From Pseudomonas fluorescens (lineage in GTDB: Bacteria; Pseudomonadota; Gammaproteobacteria; Pseudomonadales; Pseudomonadaceae): a stretch of DNA of 64,000 nucleotides. Made by a program: the position numbers and the translations under genes. This document shows, piece by piece, positions 39,646 through 48,526 of the stretch; positions within the stretch are counted from its first letter, which is position 1; every line of letters starts with the position of its first letter. The stretch covers positions 186,001 through 250,000 of the forward strand of contig NZ_CABVGX010000002.1 of the NCBI RefSeq assembly GCF_902497625.1. Reading direction: 5' to 3'. The notes below the pieces were generated by a model. The model was not told the origin of the DNA. It saw only the letters and a list, made by a program, of their open reading frames with translations, and ran no database searches.

Positions 39646-40242
39646 ATGATCAACGTACGCACTGCCCGCATGCTGACTGACTACAAACGCTGGGCCGACC
39701 GGCGCCTTTTCGATAGCCTGGCAGCCCTGCCGCCGGGTGAGGTCAATAAAGAGCGCGTCTCGGTGTTCAAGAACATGATCGGCACCCTCAATCATATCTA
39801 CGTCGTGGACTGCATCTGGCAGGCACACCTGCAAGGACGTCACCACGGTTTCGAGACCTCACACGATTTGCTCCACCCGCATTTGCCAGAGCTGCGCCTG
39901 GCGCAAAATGACATCGATCAGTGGTACTGCAAATGGACGGCCCGGCAGACCGATGCATCGCTGGACCATCCGGTCGAATTCGCTTTTGTTTCCGGCGAGC
40001 GCGGTACCATGAGCGCTGGCGCGATGCTCATGCACGTGGTCAATCACGCCAGCTATCACCGTGGCTGGGTGATTCAGATGTATTTCGAGATACCGGCCAT
40101 GCCGCCGGTGACTGACTTGCCGGTGTACTTGCGCGAAGCCGATCCTGGTGCTTTCGGCTCACTCAATCGACCGGTAATGGAGCCGACATGTGTTGGTAAA
40201 TACGCGAGCGCAACCAACGTTCTGCCGGATCGTTATCGTTGA
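39646..40242 (+). CDS. DinB-fold protein
   Basis: 198 residues. It has the four-helix DinB/YfiT fold with a metal triad implied by NHIYVVDCIWQ and HVVNHASYHRGWV, which are typical. Members are thiol- or metal-dependent enzymes; the substrate is unknown. The last 26 codons overlap the 3' end of the MexT-like LysR gene on the other strand by 80 bases. A divergent GlxA-type regulator lies upstream. Confidence 0.83.
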   Translation: MINVRTARMLTDYKRWADRRLFDSLAALPPGEVNKERVSVFKNMIGTLNHIYVVDCIWQAHLQGRHHGFETSHDLLHPHLPELRLAQNDIDQWYCKWTARQTDASLDHPVEFAFVSGERGTMSAGAMLMHVVNHASYHRGWVIQMYFEIPAMPPVTDLPVYLREADPGAFGSLNRPVMEPTCVGKYASATNVLPDRYR

Positions 40243-41083
40243 CGCCGTTCCAGACCATGGACAGTTCCGACAGCACAATGTCGAATGGCGGATCGTCGGC
40301 GCGTAACTGGCTGCTGCCTTCGATCAGCGCACACGCGGCGTAATCCGGCACGGTGGCAAGCATATCGGTGCCCGCAAGCAAAGCGCGCAAGCCAGCGAAT
40401 TGCGGCACTGCCAGCACCACTCGCCGCGAACGGCCGATGCGCGCAAGGTCACTGTCGATCGCCCCGCTCAGGTCCCCGGAAAACGACACCAGCGCATGCG
40501 GACGCTCACAATAGTCATCCATGGTGAGCGCACCCGGACGGTCATCGCCGCGCAGGATCTTCACGCTCAGGTCGCGCAGTTTCTTGCGCTTGGCATTGGC
40601 CGGCAACTCCGTGGTGTAGCTGATCCCGACAGAAATTTCGCCGCTGGCGAGCATCGATGACATCAGCAGGAAATTCACCCGGCGCACCACCACCACAACG
40701 TTTTGTGCCTCTTCACGGATCTGCTTGAGCAACGGTGGAAACAGGCCGAATTCGGCATCGTCGCTCAAGCCGATGCGGAATACATCACGGCTGGTCGATG
40801 GATCAAAATCCTTGGCCCGACTGACCGCACCGGAGATAGTGTCCATCGCCGGCTGCAGTTCCTTGAGAATCGCCAGTGCGCGGGGTGTTGGCTCCAGACT
40901 GCGACCATTGCGCACCAGCAAAGGGTCGTCGAACAGATCACGTAGTTTCGCCAGTGAGGCACTGACTGCAGGCTGGCCGAGGAACAGCTTTTCCCCGGCG
41001 CGGGTCAGGTTTTTCTCGAACATCAGGGTTTCGAAAATCACCAGCAGGTTCATGTCCACACGGCGCAGGTCGTTGCGGTTCAT
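40163..41083 (-). CDS. MexT-like LysR-family transcriptional regulator
   Basis: 306 residues that resemble MexT of P. aeruginosa closely by memory: MNRNDLRRVDMNLLVIFETLM at the start, GEKLFLGQPAVSASLAKLR in the helix-turn-helix and a VFRIGLSDDAEFGLFPPLL effector region, ending NDPAERWLRSRIYQ. MexT activates mexEF-oprN in response to disulfide and electrophile stress. No efflux operon is encoded beside it here, so it may be a paralogue with other targets. Its 3' end overlaps the DinB-fold gene by 80 bases. Confidence 0.87.
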   Translation of the reverse strand: MNRNDLRRVDMNLLVIFETLMFEKNLTRAGEKLFLGQPAVSASLAKLRDLFDDPLLVRNGRSLEPTPRALAILKELQPAMDTISGAVSRAKDFDPSTSRDVFRIGLSDDAEFGLFPPLLKQIREEAQNVVVVVRRVNFLLMSSMLASGEISVGISYTTELPANAKRKKLRDLSVKILRGDDRPGALTMDDYCERPHALVSFSGDLSGAIDSDLARIGRSRRVVLAVPQFAGLRALLAGTDMLATVPDYAACALIEGSSQLRADDPPFDIVLSELSMVWNGVNDNDPAERWLRSRIYQHMSAPLPVD

Positions 41084-41162
41084 GGCGGGCCACTCGCAGA
41101 CTTCAGGGTCTGTTCAGTAAAGCAGGAAAACCCGCAGTCACGCAGGCTCGAATGACCAGGCT

Positions 41163-42047
41163 TCACTCCGTCAACACCTTGCGAAACGTCTCCACCAACG
41201 GTCGAAGATTGATCCGGTGCCACGCAGCCCACAGGGGTGTGGTGAAGGAAATCCACGGCACTTCCCGCAAGACCACACCCGGCGGTGCGTTGCGGCTCAG
41301 GCCTTTCTGGATCATTGCGACGCCGAGTCCCGACGCCACCAGGCCCAGCGCGGTAAAGGGTTCGCTGGCCTCCATGCGGATGTCCGGGGTGAAACCGGCG
41401 CGAATACAGGCGCTGAAGAAATCGTCGCGGCTGGCTGCATTCTGGCGATGCTGCACGCCGATCCATTCCTGATGCGCCAGGTCCGCAGGTGTCAGTGTTG
41501 ACTGCTGCGCCAGCGGATGATGCTCGGGCAGGGCCAGCAACATCGGGTCGTCCAGCACCTGAAAGCCCAGCAGGTCCGGGTCGTCACCGACCGGCGGTTC
41601 GCTGACAAGCGCGATATCGAGACTACGCTGACGCAGGCCCTCGAGTTGCTCCGCAGAGCTCAGGTTGTACAGCGCGACATGCACGCTCGGCCGATCGGCG
41701 CGCAGCACTCGCAACGCGTTCGGCAAGACGCCGGCGTGCATGGCGTTCTCGATGTAGCCGATGCACAGACCGCCTTCTTCCCCGCGACCCAGGCGTTTGC
41801 CGAGGGATTCCAGGCGATTGGCGTGAGTCAGCAGGGCACGGGTTTCGGCGAGGAACGTCTGGCCGTCACGGGTCAGGCGGATGCGTTGCTGGCTGCGTTC
41901 GAACAGGGTCAGGCCCAGGCGCTCTTCAAGCTGGGCGATCTGCCGGCTGAGCGGCGATTGGGAAATGTGCAGGCGTTCAGCGGCGCGACCGACGTGTTCT
42001 TCTTCGGCGACCGCGACGAAATAGCGCAATTGGCGGATGTCGATCAT
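41163..42047 (-). CDS. LysR-family transcriptional regulator
   Basis: 294 residues with an N-terminal helix-turn-helix (VGRAAERLHISQSPLSRQIAQLE) of the CatR/BenM-like branch and an effector domain. The ATG at 42047 gives the family start MIDIRQLRYF. It is divergent from the aldo/keto reductase-SDR-SRPBCC genes, 99 bases between starts, and so is their likely regulator. The inducer is unknown. Confidence 0.92.
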   Translation of the reverse strand: MIDIRQLRYFVAVAEEEHVGRAAERLHISQSPLSRQIAQLEERLGLTLFERSQQRIRLTRDGQTFLAETRALLTHANRLESLGKRLGRGEEGGLCIGYIENAMHAGVLPNALRVLRADRPSVHVALYNLSSAEQLEGLRQRSLDIALVSEPPVGDDPDLLGFQVLDDPMLLALPEHHPLAQQSTLTPADLAHQEWIGVQHRQNAASRDDFFSACIRAGFTPDIRMEASEPFTALGLVASGLGVAMIQKGLSRNAPPGVVLREVPWISFTTPLWAAWHRINLRPLVETFRKVLTE

Positions 42048-42146
42048 GTCAGACCTATGGGGACTCAAGTGCTGCAGATTATGTCTTGGACGGTCCGACT
42101 CTCGCAATCTACGATCTGCTCAACGGTCATATACGAGGATTGAATC

Positions 42147-43162
42147 ATGAGTCTGAAAGACAAACTGCCCGGTGCACTCGGTTTTGGCACTGCGCCTCTG
42201 GGCAACATGTTCCGCGCCATTCCTGAAGAACAGGCGCAGGCCACCGTGCACGCGGCGTGGGATGCCGGCGTGCGCTACTTTGACACCGCGCCATTTTACG
42301 GCTCGGGCCTGTCCGAGATCCGCCTGGGCACTGCGTTGTCTCAGTACAAGCGTGACGATTACGTGCTGAGCAGCAAGGTCGGACGGGTGATCCTCGATGA
42401 GATCGAAGATGCCGCGGCCCGTAATCTGGGTGAGAAAAGCGGAGTATTCGAGCACGGTCGTGCGAACAAAATCGTCAACGACTACAGCGCCGATGCGACG
42501 TTGCGCTCGATTGAGGACAGCTTGAAGCGTTTGCAAACCGACCGCCTCGACATCGTCTGGGTGCATGACATTGCGCAGGATTTCTACGGTGATCAATGGC
42601 TTGAATACTTTAACCAGGCGCGTACTGGTGCGTTCAAAGTGCTCACCCGGTTGCGCGAAGAGGGCGTGATCAAGGGCTGGGGATTGGGCGTGAACAAGGT
42701 TGAGCCTTGTGAGTTGACCCTCGATCTTACTGAAGCGCAGCCGGAGGTTTTCTTCTGGCCGGTCGCTACACCCTGCTCGACCACGACCGCGCGTTGCAGC
42801 GGTTGATGGACGCGGCCTTGGCGCAGAACGTCGAGATCGTGGTTGGCGGTCCATACAGCTCGGGCATCCTTGCCGGCGGTGCGCATTTCGAATATCAGAA
42901 AGCCAGCCCGGCGATCGTCAACAAGGTCGAGCAGATTAAACGCATCGCTGCGGCACATGGTGTAGACATCAAAGCAGCAGCGCTGCAATTCTCGTCAGCC
43001 AACCCGGCGGTGGCAGCAGTGATCCCGGGCTCCAGTCGTCCAGGGCGGATCGCTGAAGATGTCGCGGCATTGTCGGCAGTCATTCCAGCAGCATTCTGGC
43101 AGGCGCTGCGCGAGGCGAAACTGGTCTCCGAGCGCGCGCCGTTACCGACAACAGGAGCTTGA
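42147..43162 (+). pseudogene. Aldo/keto reductase broken by a single-base frameshift
   Basis: The first frame (42147-42806) encodes the N-terminal two thirds of an aldo/keto reductase of the fucose/galactose dehydrogenase type, with FDTAPFYGSG (catalytic Asp and Tyr), SSKVGR (Lys) and WVHD (His). It then ends in a non-homologous tail. The remaining family sequence (LLAGRYTLLDHDRALQ and on to AAVIPGSS) continues in another frame to 43162. Loss of one C near 42750-42752 explains it; restoring it gives about 338 residues. All four catalytic residues are upstream of the break, but the NADP-binding end is lost. Either a recent pseudogene or a sequencing error. Confidence 0.88.
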
Positions 43163-43164
43163 GC

Positions 43165-43962
43165 ATGAAGATTGATCTGAGCGGAAAACTGGCCATTGTC
43201 AGCGGCAGCACCGCAGGCATCGGCCTGGGCATCAGCAAGGCACTGGCCGAATCCGGCGCAACGGTGGTGGTGATCGGGCGCGACGCGAGCAAGGTCGAGC
43301 AGGCCCTGGCAAGCATTCGCCAAAGCGTGCCAGGCGCCCAGTTGCGTGGCGTGACCGCCGACCTCGGTACGGCGGAAGGCGCCGAGCAATTGTTCGCCGT
43401 AGAGCCGCAAGCCGACATCCTGGTCAACAACCTCGGAATCTTCAACGAGGTGGATTTTTTCGATACAGCGGACAGTGAGTGGACGCGGTTTTACGAAGTC
43501 AACGTCATCTCCGGCGTGCGTTTGTCGCGACATTACGCGCCCGGCATGGTCAAGCAAGGGTGGGGCAGGGTGATCTTCCTGTCCTCGGAGTCCGGCATCG
43601 CAATCCCTGCCGATATGCTCAACTATGGCGTGACCAAAAGCGCTAACCTTGCGGTGTCCCATGGGTTGGCCAAGCGGCTGGCCGGCACCGGTGTGACGGT
43701 CAATGCGATTCTGCCCGGGCCGACCTTGACCGATGGCCTGGAGCAGATGCTCAAGAGCGCTACCGCTGCGTCGGGTCTCAGCGTTCAGGAAGAAGCCGAT
43801 GCGTTTGTGCGCAAGGCTCGCCCTACGTCGATCATTCAGCGCGTGGCGCAAGTGGAAGAGGTTGCGAACCTGGTGGCGTATATCGCCTCGCCATTGTCCT
43901 CGGCCACCACGGGTGCGGCCCTGCGTGTTGATGGTGGTGTCGTCGACAGCATGGCGATTTGA
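43165..43962 (+). CDS. Short-chain dehydrogenase/reductase
   Basis: 265 residues with the Rossmann motif SGSTAGIG (14-20), NNLG, and the catalytic Ser140/141, Tyr154 and Lys158 in MLNYGVTK. It oxidises or reduces an alcohol/ketone with NAD(P). The ATG at 43165 follows GGAGC and lies 2 bases after the aldo/keto reductase stop, so the genes are transcribed together. With the SRPBCC gene downstream it may form a catabolic or detoxification set under the divergent LysR protein. Confidence 0.92.
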   Translation: MKIDLSGKLAIVSGSTAGIGLGISKALAESGATVVVIGRDASKVEQALASIRQSVPGAQLRGVTADLGTAEGAEQLFAVEPQADILVNNLGIFNEVDFFDTADSEWTRFYEVNVISGVRLSRHYAPGMVKQGWGRVIFLSSESGIAIPADMLNYGVTKSANLAVSHGLAKRLAGTGVTVNAILPGPTLTDGLEQMLKSATAASGLSVQEEADAFVRKARPTSIIQRVAQVEEVANLVAYIASPLSSATTGAALRVDGGVVDSMAI

Positions 43963-44005
43963 ATTTCCAGTTCATCTATTGCAAGTATTGAGAGAGAAGA
44001 CATTT

Positions 44006-44416
44006 ATGGCGACTGCATCAGCGACGATCGATATTCCGGCTTCAGCCGATAAAGTGTGGCAATTGATCGGTGGCTTCAATTCGCTGCCGGACTGGCTGCC
44101 GTTCATTGCCCAAAGCGAACTGAGCGAAGGCGGTCGAGTGCGCAGCCTGCGGACTGCGGATGGCGCCGAGGTGGTGGAGCGTCTGCGCACCTTTGATGAC
44201 GCGGCGAAAACCTACAGCTATTCGATCGTACAAGCACCTTTCCCGGCCACGGATTATCTGGCGACGATTCTCGTGGAGACTCAAGGCGACGGCGCTCGCG
44301 TAACCTGGTCGGGGCGTTTTGCACCGCAGGGCGTGAGCGAAGAAGAGGTAGTGGCGTTATTCAGCGGCATTTATCAGGGCGGGCTTGAGGCCCTTCGAGC
44401 CAATTACCCGGGCTGA
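44006..44416 (+). CDS. SRPBCC (START-like) family protein
   Basis: 136 residues of the polyketide-cyclase/SRPBCC fold: IDIPASADKVWQLIGGFNSLPDWLP, then the strand RTADGAEVVERLRTFDD, with a C-terminal helix. This is a hydrophobic-ligand-binding fold; function is unassigned. AGAGAGAAGA lies before the ATG. Third gene of the aldo/keto reductase-SDR set. Confidence 0.85.
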   Translation: MATASATIDIPASADKVWQLIGGFNSLPDWLPFIAQSELSEGGRVRSLRTADGAEVVERLRTFDDAAKTYSYSIVQAPFPATDYLATILVETQGDGARVTWSGRFAPQGVSEEEVVALFSGIYQGGLEALRANYPG

Positions 44417-44426
44417 TCGTCACAAC

Positions 44427-44650
44427 GGCCCGCAGGAGCAAGCTTGCTCGCGCTTGCGGTGGAACAGCTGGCGGATATATGTCTGACCCACCGCCATCGC
44501 TGGCAAGCCAGCTCCCACAGGTTTTGTGGTTGTCCGTGAGTCTTGCGACTCAAATCCGTGGGAGCCGGCTTGCTGGCGATGGCGATGGCGATGTTGAGGC
44601 CGATGATGAATGTGCGACCGCCATCGCGAGCAACGTTTGCTCCCACGGCG
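44427..44650. repeat. REP cluster of four inverted units
   Basis: Four REP-like units lie between the SRPBCC gene and a histidine kinase gene: CAGGAGCAAGCTTGCTCG near 44431-44450, CATCGCTGGCAAGCCAGCTCCCACAG at 44494-44520, its inverted relative GTGGGAGCCGGCTTGCTGGCG at 44559-44580, and CATCGCGAGCAACGTTTGCTCCCACGG at 44621-44648. The middle two face each other. The sense of each alternates. A short (GGCGAT)3 run follows the third. Confidence 0.85.
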
Positions 44651-44665
44651 GACAGTCGACAGGAG

Positions 44666-46060
44666 TCAGGTCGAGGCAATCGGACGTTGCTGGCAATCCA
44701 GCACCAGCCGCGCGCCGCCGAGTTCACTCGTCCCTACTTGCAGCGTAAACCCGTGCAGGCTGACAATCGCCGCAACGATCGATAAACCCAGGCCAAATCC
44801 CGTCTGCGAGTTGCCACCATCGGCGCGGTAAAAGCGCTGGAACACCGCCTCGCGTTCCGCCTTCGCAATCCCCGGGCCAGAATCGAGCACCTCGATTCGC
44901 GTCGACCCACCTTCGTCAACCCCTCGTAAAATCACTTCGCCCCCCGGCGGGGTGAACTTGATCGAGTTGCTCAGCAAATTCGCTACCGCCTCAAACAACA
45001 ACGCGCGATCACCGGACAGCGGCGGCAACATATCGGGCACTTGCAGACGGAAAACGAGGTCGCCTTCTTCAGCAAGTGGCAGATAAAAATCGTGCAGTTC
45101 CTGCAACAACGGCTTCGGATCCAGCTGCATAAAACCCGAACGCCGTTGCCGGTCCTCAAGCTCGGAGATGCGCAACAATCCCCGAAAGCGTGCCATCAAT
45201 GTGTCTGCTTCAGCCAGCACCAACTCCAGCTGCAACGCCAGCGGCGAACCGTCTTCGGCCTGCTGTTGAATCCGGTAAAGCTGTGCACGCAAACGGGTCA
45301 GCGGGGTGCGTAAATCGTGGGCGATGTTGTCACAGACCCCTTTGACTTCATTCATCAGTCGCTCGATGCGTTCCAGCATGGCGTTGACGATGGCGGCGAG
45401 CATGTCGAGTTCGTCACGGCGACTGGACAGGGGCAAACGTCGGGTCAGGTCACCGGCAACGATTGCTTCGGCGCTGGCCTGAATCGCGCGGATGCGCTGC
45501 AAAGGCCGGCGGCGCAACAGATGCCAACCGACGATGCCCGGGACGATGGTCAGGCTCATGCCCCAGAGCAAGGCATGGAGGATGATCCGGGTCACCGCAA
45601 ACAGCGAGCCGTTGTCGCGCATCAGTATCAGCCAGCGCCCGTCTTTGGCCTGAGTGGCCACAGCGTCGCAGCTGTCCCTGGGCAACGTCGGATCATCGGA
45701 ATCGGCACAGTCGCTGAGCATATGGATCTTGCCGTCCAGCGGCAGGCCTTGGGGAATCTCGCGCAAGGCGCCGCTGAGGTAGCGGTGCTCGGCATCGAAC
45801 AGGCCGTAGGCGTCGATGCCACGGATGTCGAAGGTCATGCTGACGGCGAGGGCATCAACCAATTGCTCGCCGGAGAAACGTGAAAACAAATGCTGACGTT
45901 GCATCAGCGAATGTTTGGCGAGGTTGTCCAGATATGAAGACACCTCGTAATACATGACCCCCATCAGGATTGCGCTCCAGACCACGAACAGCGAACTGTA
46001 GAGCCCCAGCAGACGGCTGCTGGAAGAGCGCCAGCCGTTAGAGGGGTTCGGCAATGACAT
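44666..46060 (-). CDS. Sensor histidine kinase (HAMP type)
   Basis: 464 residues: two membrane helices (about 18-40 and 160-182) bracket a periplasmic sensor domain of 120 residues, then HAMP (183-235), HisKA with His248 in NIAHDLRTPLTRL and HATPase with FGLGLSIVAAIV. The sensor domain has cysteines at about 118 and 131. It pairs with the response regulator immediately upstream, whose stop overlaps this start by 23 bases. The stimulus is unknown. Confidence 0.93.
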   Translation of the reverse strand: MSLPNPSNGWRSSSSRLLGLYSSLFVVWSAILMGVMYYEVSSYLDNLAKHSLMQRQHLFSRFSGEQLVDALAVSMTFDIRGIDAYGLFDAEHRYLSGALREIPQGLPLDGKIHMLSDCADSDDPTLPRDSCDAVATQAKDGRWLILMRDNGSLFAVTRIILHALLWGMSLTIVPGIVGWHLLRRRPLQRIRAIQASAEAIVAGDLTRRLPLSSRRDELDMLAAIVNAMLERIERLMNEVKGVCDNIAHDLRTPLTRLRAQLYRIQQQAEDGSPLALQLELVLAEADTLMARFRGLLRISELEDRQRRSGFMQLDPKPLLQELHDFYLPLAEEGDLVFRLQVPDMLPPLSGDRALLFEAVANLLSNSIKFTPPGGEVILRGVDEGGSTRIEVLDSGPGIAKAEREAVFQRFYRADGGNSQTGFGLGLSIVAAIVSLHGFTLQVGTSELGGARLVLDCQQRPIAST

Positions 46061-46721
46061 AACCCGAGCCTCGCACAGTGCGGATCAGTGGGGCATTGCC
46101 GGGCGGGTCGATCTTCTTGCGCAGACGACCGATATGGACGTCGATCAGGTTGGTGCCGGGGTCGAAGTGATAACCCCAGACCTCCTCGAATATCATCATC
46201 CGTGACAGGATCTGTCCGCTATTGCGCATCAGGAATTCCAGCAGTTTGTATTCGGTGGGCAGCAGCGTGAGCAACTGACCGGCGCGGCTGGCTTCATGGC
46301 TGATCAGGTTCAGCTCGAGGTCCGCGACCCGCAGCGTAGTGGCTTGCGCGGTGACGGTGCTCTGTCGGCGCAGAAGGACTTCGACCCGGGCAGCCATTTC
46401 ATCGGTGGCGAACGGCTTGGTCAGGTAATCGTCACCGCCAGCGCGCAACCCGCGCACGCGCTCGTCGACATCAGAAAGGGCGCTGATCATAAGAATCGGC
46501 GTGGTCACTCCCATGGTCCGCAACGTCGTGACTATGGCCAGGCCATCCAGCCCGGGCAACAGGCGATCCAGGGTGATCAGGTCATAGTCGCCGCTAACCG
46601 CCCGCGTCAGCCCTTCGCGGCCATTATCGACCCAGTCGACGCAAAGACCATGGCTGCTCAATTCGGCGACGATCTCCCGGGCGGTCACAGCGTCGTCTTC
46701 GATGGTCAAGATACGGGTCAT
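46038..46721 (-). CDS. OmpR-family response regulator
   Basis: 227 residues: receiver with phospho-acceptor Asp52 in LITLDRLLPG and Lys in LTKPF, then a winged-helix OmpR-type DNA-binding domain ending DVHIGRLRKKIDPP...IRTVRGSGYVI. The ATG at 46721 begins the family N-terminus MTRILTIEDD. Overlaps its kinase gene. The divergent membrane-protein operon (46999) is a possible but unproven target. Confidence 0.94.
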   Translation of the reverse strand: MTRILTIEDDAVTAREIVAELSSHGLCVDWVDNGREGLTRAVSGDYDLITLDRLLPGLDGLAIVTTLRTMGVTTPILMISALSDVDERVRGLRAGGDDYLTKPFATDEMAARVEVLLRRQSTVTAQATTLRVADLELNLISHEASRAGQLLTLLPTEYKLLEFLMRNSGQILSRMMIFEEVWGYHFDPGTNLIDVHIGRLRKKIDPPGNAPLIRTVRGSGYVIAEPL

Positions 46722-46928
46722 GGATGGCCTGATTTGCATTTCACAAAAGGTGCTCGACATTTTGCCTGCAAATCACCGCTTTATTCCTGAAAAAAACTTC
46801 ATGGAATGCCATGGTTTTCTCAGTGCATAAAACCCGCTGCTCAGAGTGAATTCTTGCAAATTGCATGGTAGCGGGAAGTTCAAAATATCTAAGTGACTGA
46901 AAAATATGGGTTTATTAGTTGATCTAAA

Positions 46929-46945
46929 TTGGCACGCTGGCTGCA
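46929..46945 (+). promoter_or_regulatory. Sigma-54 (RpoN) promoter candidate
   Basis: TTGGCACGCTGGCTGCA matches the YTGGCACGnnnnTTGCW consensus at every position but one, with GG and GC exactly 10 bases apart. The expected transcription start near 46956 leaves about 43 bases to the ATG at 46999. An IHF-like AATCAACCTTTTA overlaps the start region. Confidence 0.7.
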
Positions 46946-46998
46946 ATCAACCTTTTAACAACATGTAACAGCATCTTTCCTGCCTGGAGCAACAAACA

Positions 46999-47928
46999 AT
47001 GATTAGATCCTCGGATGGTTTCTATCCTGCCGCAGAAGAATCGAACGCCAGATCCGGCGTGTCGTGGGGCGCGATTTTCGCAGGGGCCGCCGCTGCAGCG
47101 GCGTTGTCGTTGATCCTGGTGTTGCTCGGCTTCGGCCTGGGCTTCTCGGCAGTTTCCCCTTGGGCCAACGAGGGCGTCAGCGCTAAAGGCCTGGGCATTT
47201 CCACCATCATCTGGTTGGCGTTTACGCAAATCGTCGCATCGGGTCTGGGCGGTTACATCGCCGGCCGCCTGCGGGTGAAGTGGGCCAACATGCACGGTGA
47301 TGAAGTTTACTTCCGCGATACCGCGCATGGCTTTCTGGCCTGGTGCGTTGCCACACTGGTAACCGCTACTCTGGTGGTCGGTTCGGTCAGCAGCATCGTC
47401 AGTGGTGGTGTGCAAGCCGGCGCCAGCGCAGTCGGCGGCGCCGCCAGTGCAGCCACTCAGGCAGCCGGTACCGCCGCCAGCAACACCGACAGCGATCAGT
47501 ACGGTTACTTCGTCGATACCTTGTTCCGCGATGATCGTCCTGCCGCTGTCAGCGATGACGCTGCCCGCAGCACCGTGACTCGTATCTTCGTTCAGAGCCT
47601 GAACGACGGCCAGCTGTCTGCCGAAGACCGTACCTATCTGGCGCAACTGGTCGCTCAACGTACTAACCTGAGCCAGGCTGATGCTGAACGTCGTGTCGAC
47701 GAAGTCTACGCCCGCACTCAGAAAGCTATCGCTGACGCCAAGCAGGCCGCCAAGGAAGCTGCTGACACCGCCGCGAAGGTCGCTGCCATGACTGCACTGT
47801 GGATGTTCGTCGCACTGCTGATCGGTGCCTTCTTCGCCAGTTTCGCTGCAACCTTTGGTGGTCGTCGTCGGGATGCGGTTGAGTACGTTGAAACAGACGC
47901 CTACGTGACCCCGACTCAAGTTCGTTAA
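46999..47928 (+). CDS. Membrane protein with coiled-coil middle, unknown function
   Basis: 309 residues with three N-terminal helices (about 24-55, 72-95, 108-135), an Ala/Gly-rich linker, a soluble helical part (160-260, with QLSAEDRTYLAQLVAQRTNLS and an Ala/Lys-rich coiled coil) and a final helix (about 263-285). No known domain recognised. Related proteins seem widespread in pseudomonads and rhizobia. It follows a good sigma-54 promoter match and is followed after 14 bases by a 23-codon frame. GGAGCAACAAACA precedes the ATG. Confidence 0.8.
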   Translation: MIRSSDGFYPAAEESNARSGVSWGAIFAGAAAAAALSLILVLLGFGLGFSAVSPWANEGVSAKGLGISTIIWLAFTQIVASGLGGYIAGRLRVKWANMHGDEVYFRDTAHGFLAWCVATLVTATLVVGSVSSIVSGGVQAGASAVGGAASAATQAAGTAASNTDSDQYGYFVDTLFRDDRPAAVSDDAARSTVTRIFVQSLNDGQLSAEDRTYLAQLVAQRTNLSQADAERRVDEVYARTQKAIADAKQAAKEAADTAAKVAAMTALWMFVALLIGAFFASFAATFGGRRRDAVEYVETDAYVTPTQVR

Positions 47929-47942
47929 TCAGGAGAACTCCC

Positions 47943-48014
47943 ATGCGCTCATTACTTCTACTGTTCCTCGGCATTCCAATCCCGATCATCATCCTGATTG
48001 CATTGCTGACCTAA
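47943..48014 (+). CDS. Micro membrane peptide (23 aa), co-transcribed
   Basis: A 23-codon frame, 14 bases after the membrane-protein gene, with GGAGAA 6 bases before its ATG and a strong terminator right after. The peptide is almost wholly hydrophobic (LLLLFLGIPIPIIILIALL) with an arginine near the start, consistent with a single inner-membrane helix. It is a candidate partner subunit of the upstream membrane protein, an inference from arrangement. Confidence 0.65.
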   Translation: MRSLLLLFLGIPIPIIILIALLT

Positions 48015-48038
48015 GATCATTCTGAGGCTCGTGCCTCT

Positions 48039-48071
48039 GCCGCTTCCGCCTTTGGTGGAAGCGGCTTTTTT
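48039..48071 (+). terminator. Rho-independent terminator of the membrane-protein operon
   Basis: GCCGCTTCC and GGAAGCGGC form a perfect 9-bp stem with a 9-base loop followed by TTTTTT, 25 bases beyond the 23-codon frame. Confidence 0.92.
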
Positions 48072-48526
48072 ATGGGTAGGCTGCAGGCAGACTGATGCAG
48101 ATGATCCGCCTTCGCGAGCAAAACCGCTTCTGCATTGAACGTGCAGCGCCAAGGGAGTGAGCCCTGTAAGCCGCCGCGAATTGTGCGACCGCCGGGCACT
48201 TGCGGTTCATCCATCTGCCAACGCCGCCATAATCCCTGCACGCCGAGCCGTTTGTCTTCTATATACAGCCGTTTGGTTGAATTTCTTGCTATAAACGCAC
48301 TCCGATAATCACCGCAGCGGTTGCCATAGAGCAGTTTCCGGGCTTTGTCGGACAAATTCGCTGAGTTTTCAGTTGCTGGGGCCTCGACTCGGCCTTAGAC
48401 TGCCGCCCCTCGTAAATTGAGTGCCGGGTGGCGCTTGGAATAAACGGCGCCTTTCCGCTGGCCATACCTGGTCTGCCGGATCGCTCCCTAATTCGCCTTA
48501 ATGCACGTTTTTTTATAGAGATATCA
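48072..48526. other. Intergenic region before the DksA paralogue
   Basis: Between the terminator and the DksA-like ATG lie about 455 bases. A REP-like fragment (TTCGCGAGCAAAACCGCTTCTGC) is near 48110. Around 48360-48530 the sequence GCCTTAGACTGCCGCCCCTCG and TTTTTTTATAGAGA precede the gene and may hold its promoter. No convincing gene. Confidence 0.45.

Noticed and set aside
48240..48262. LexA box near CTATATACAG
   Set aside because: The left CTG half is missing at the required spacing.
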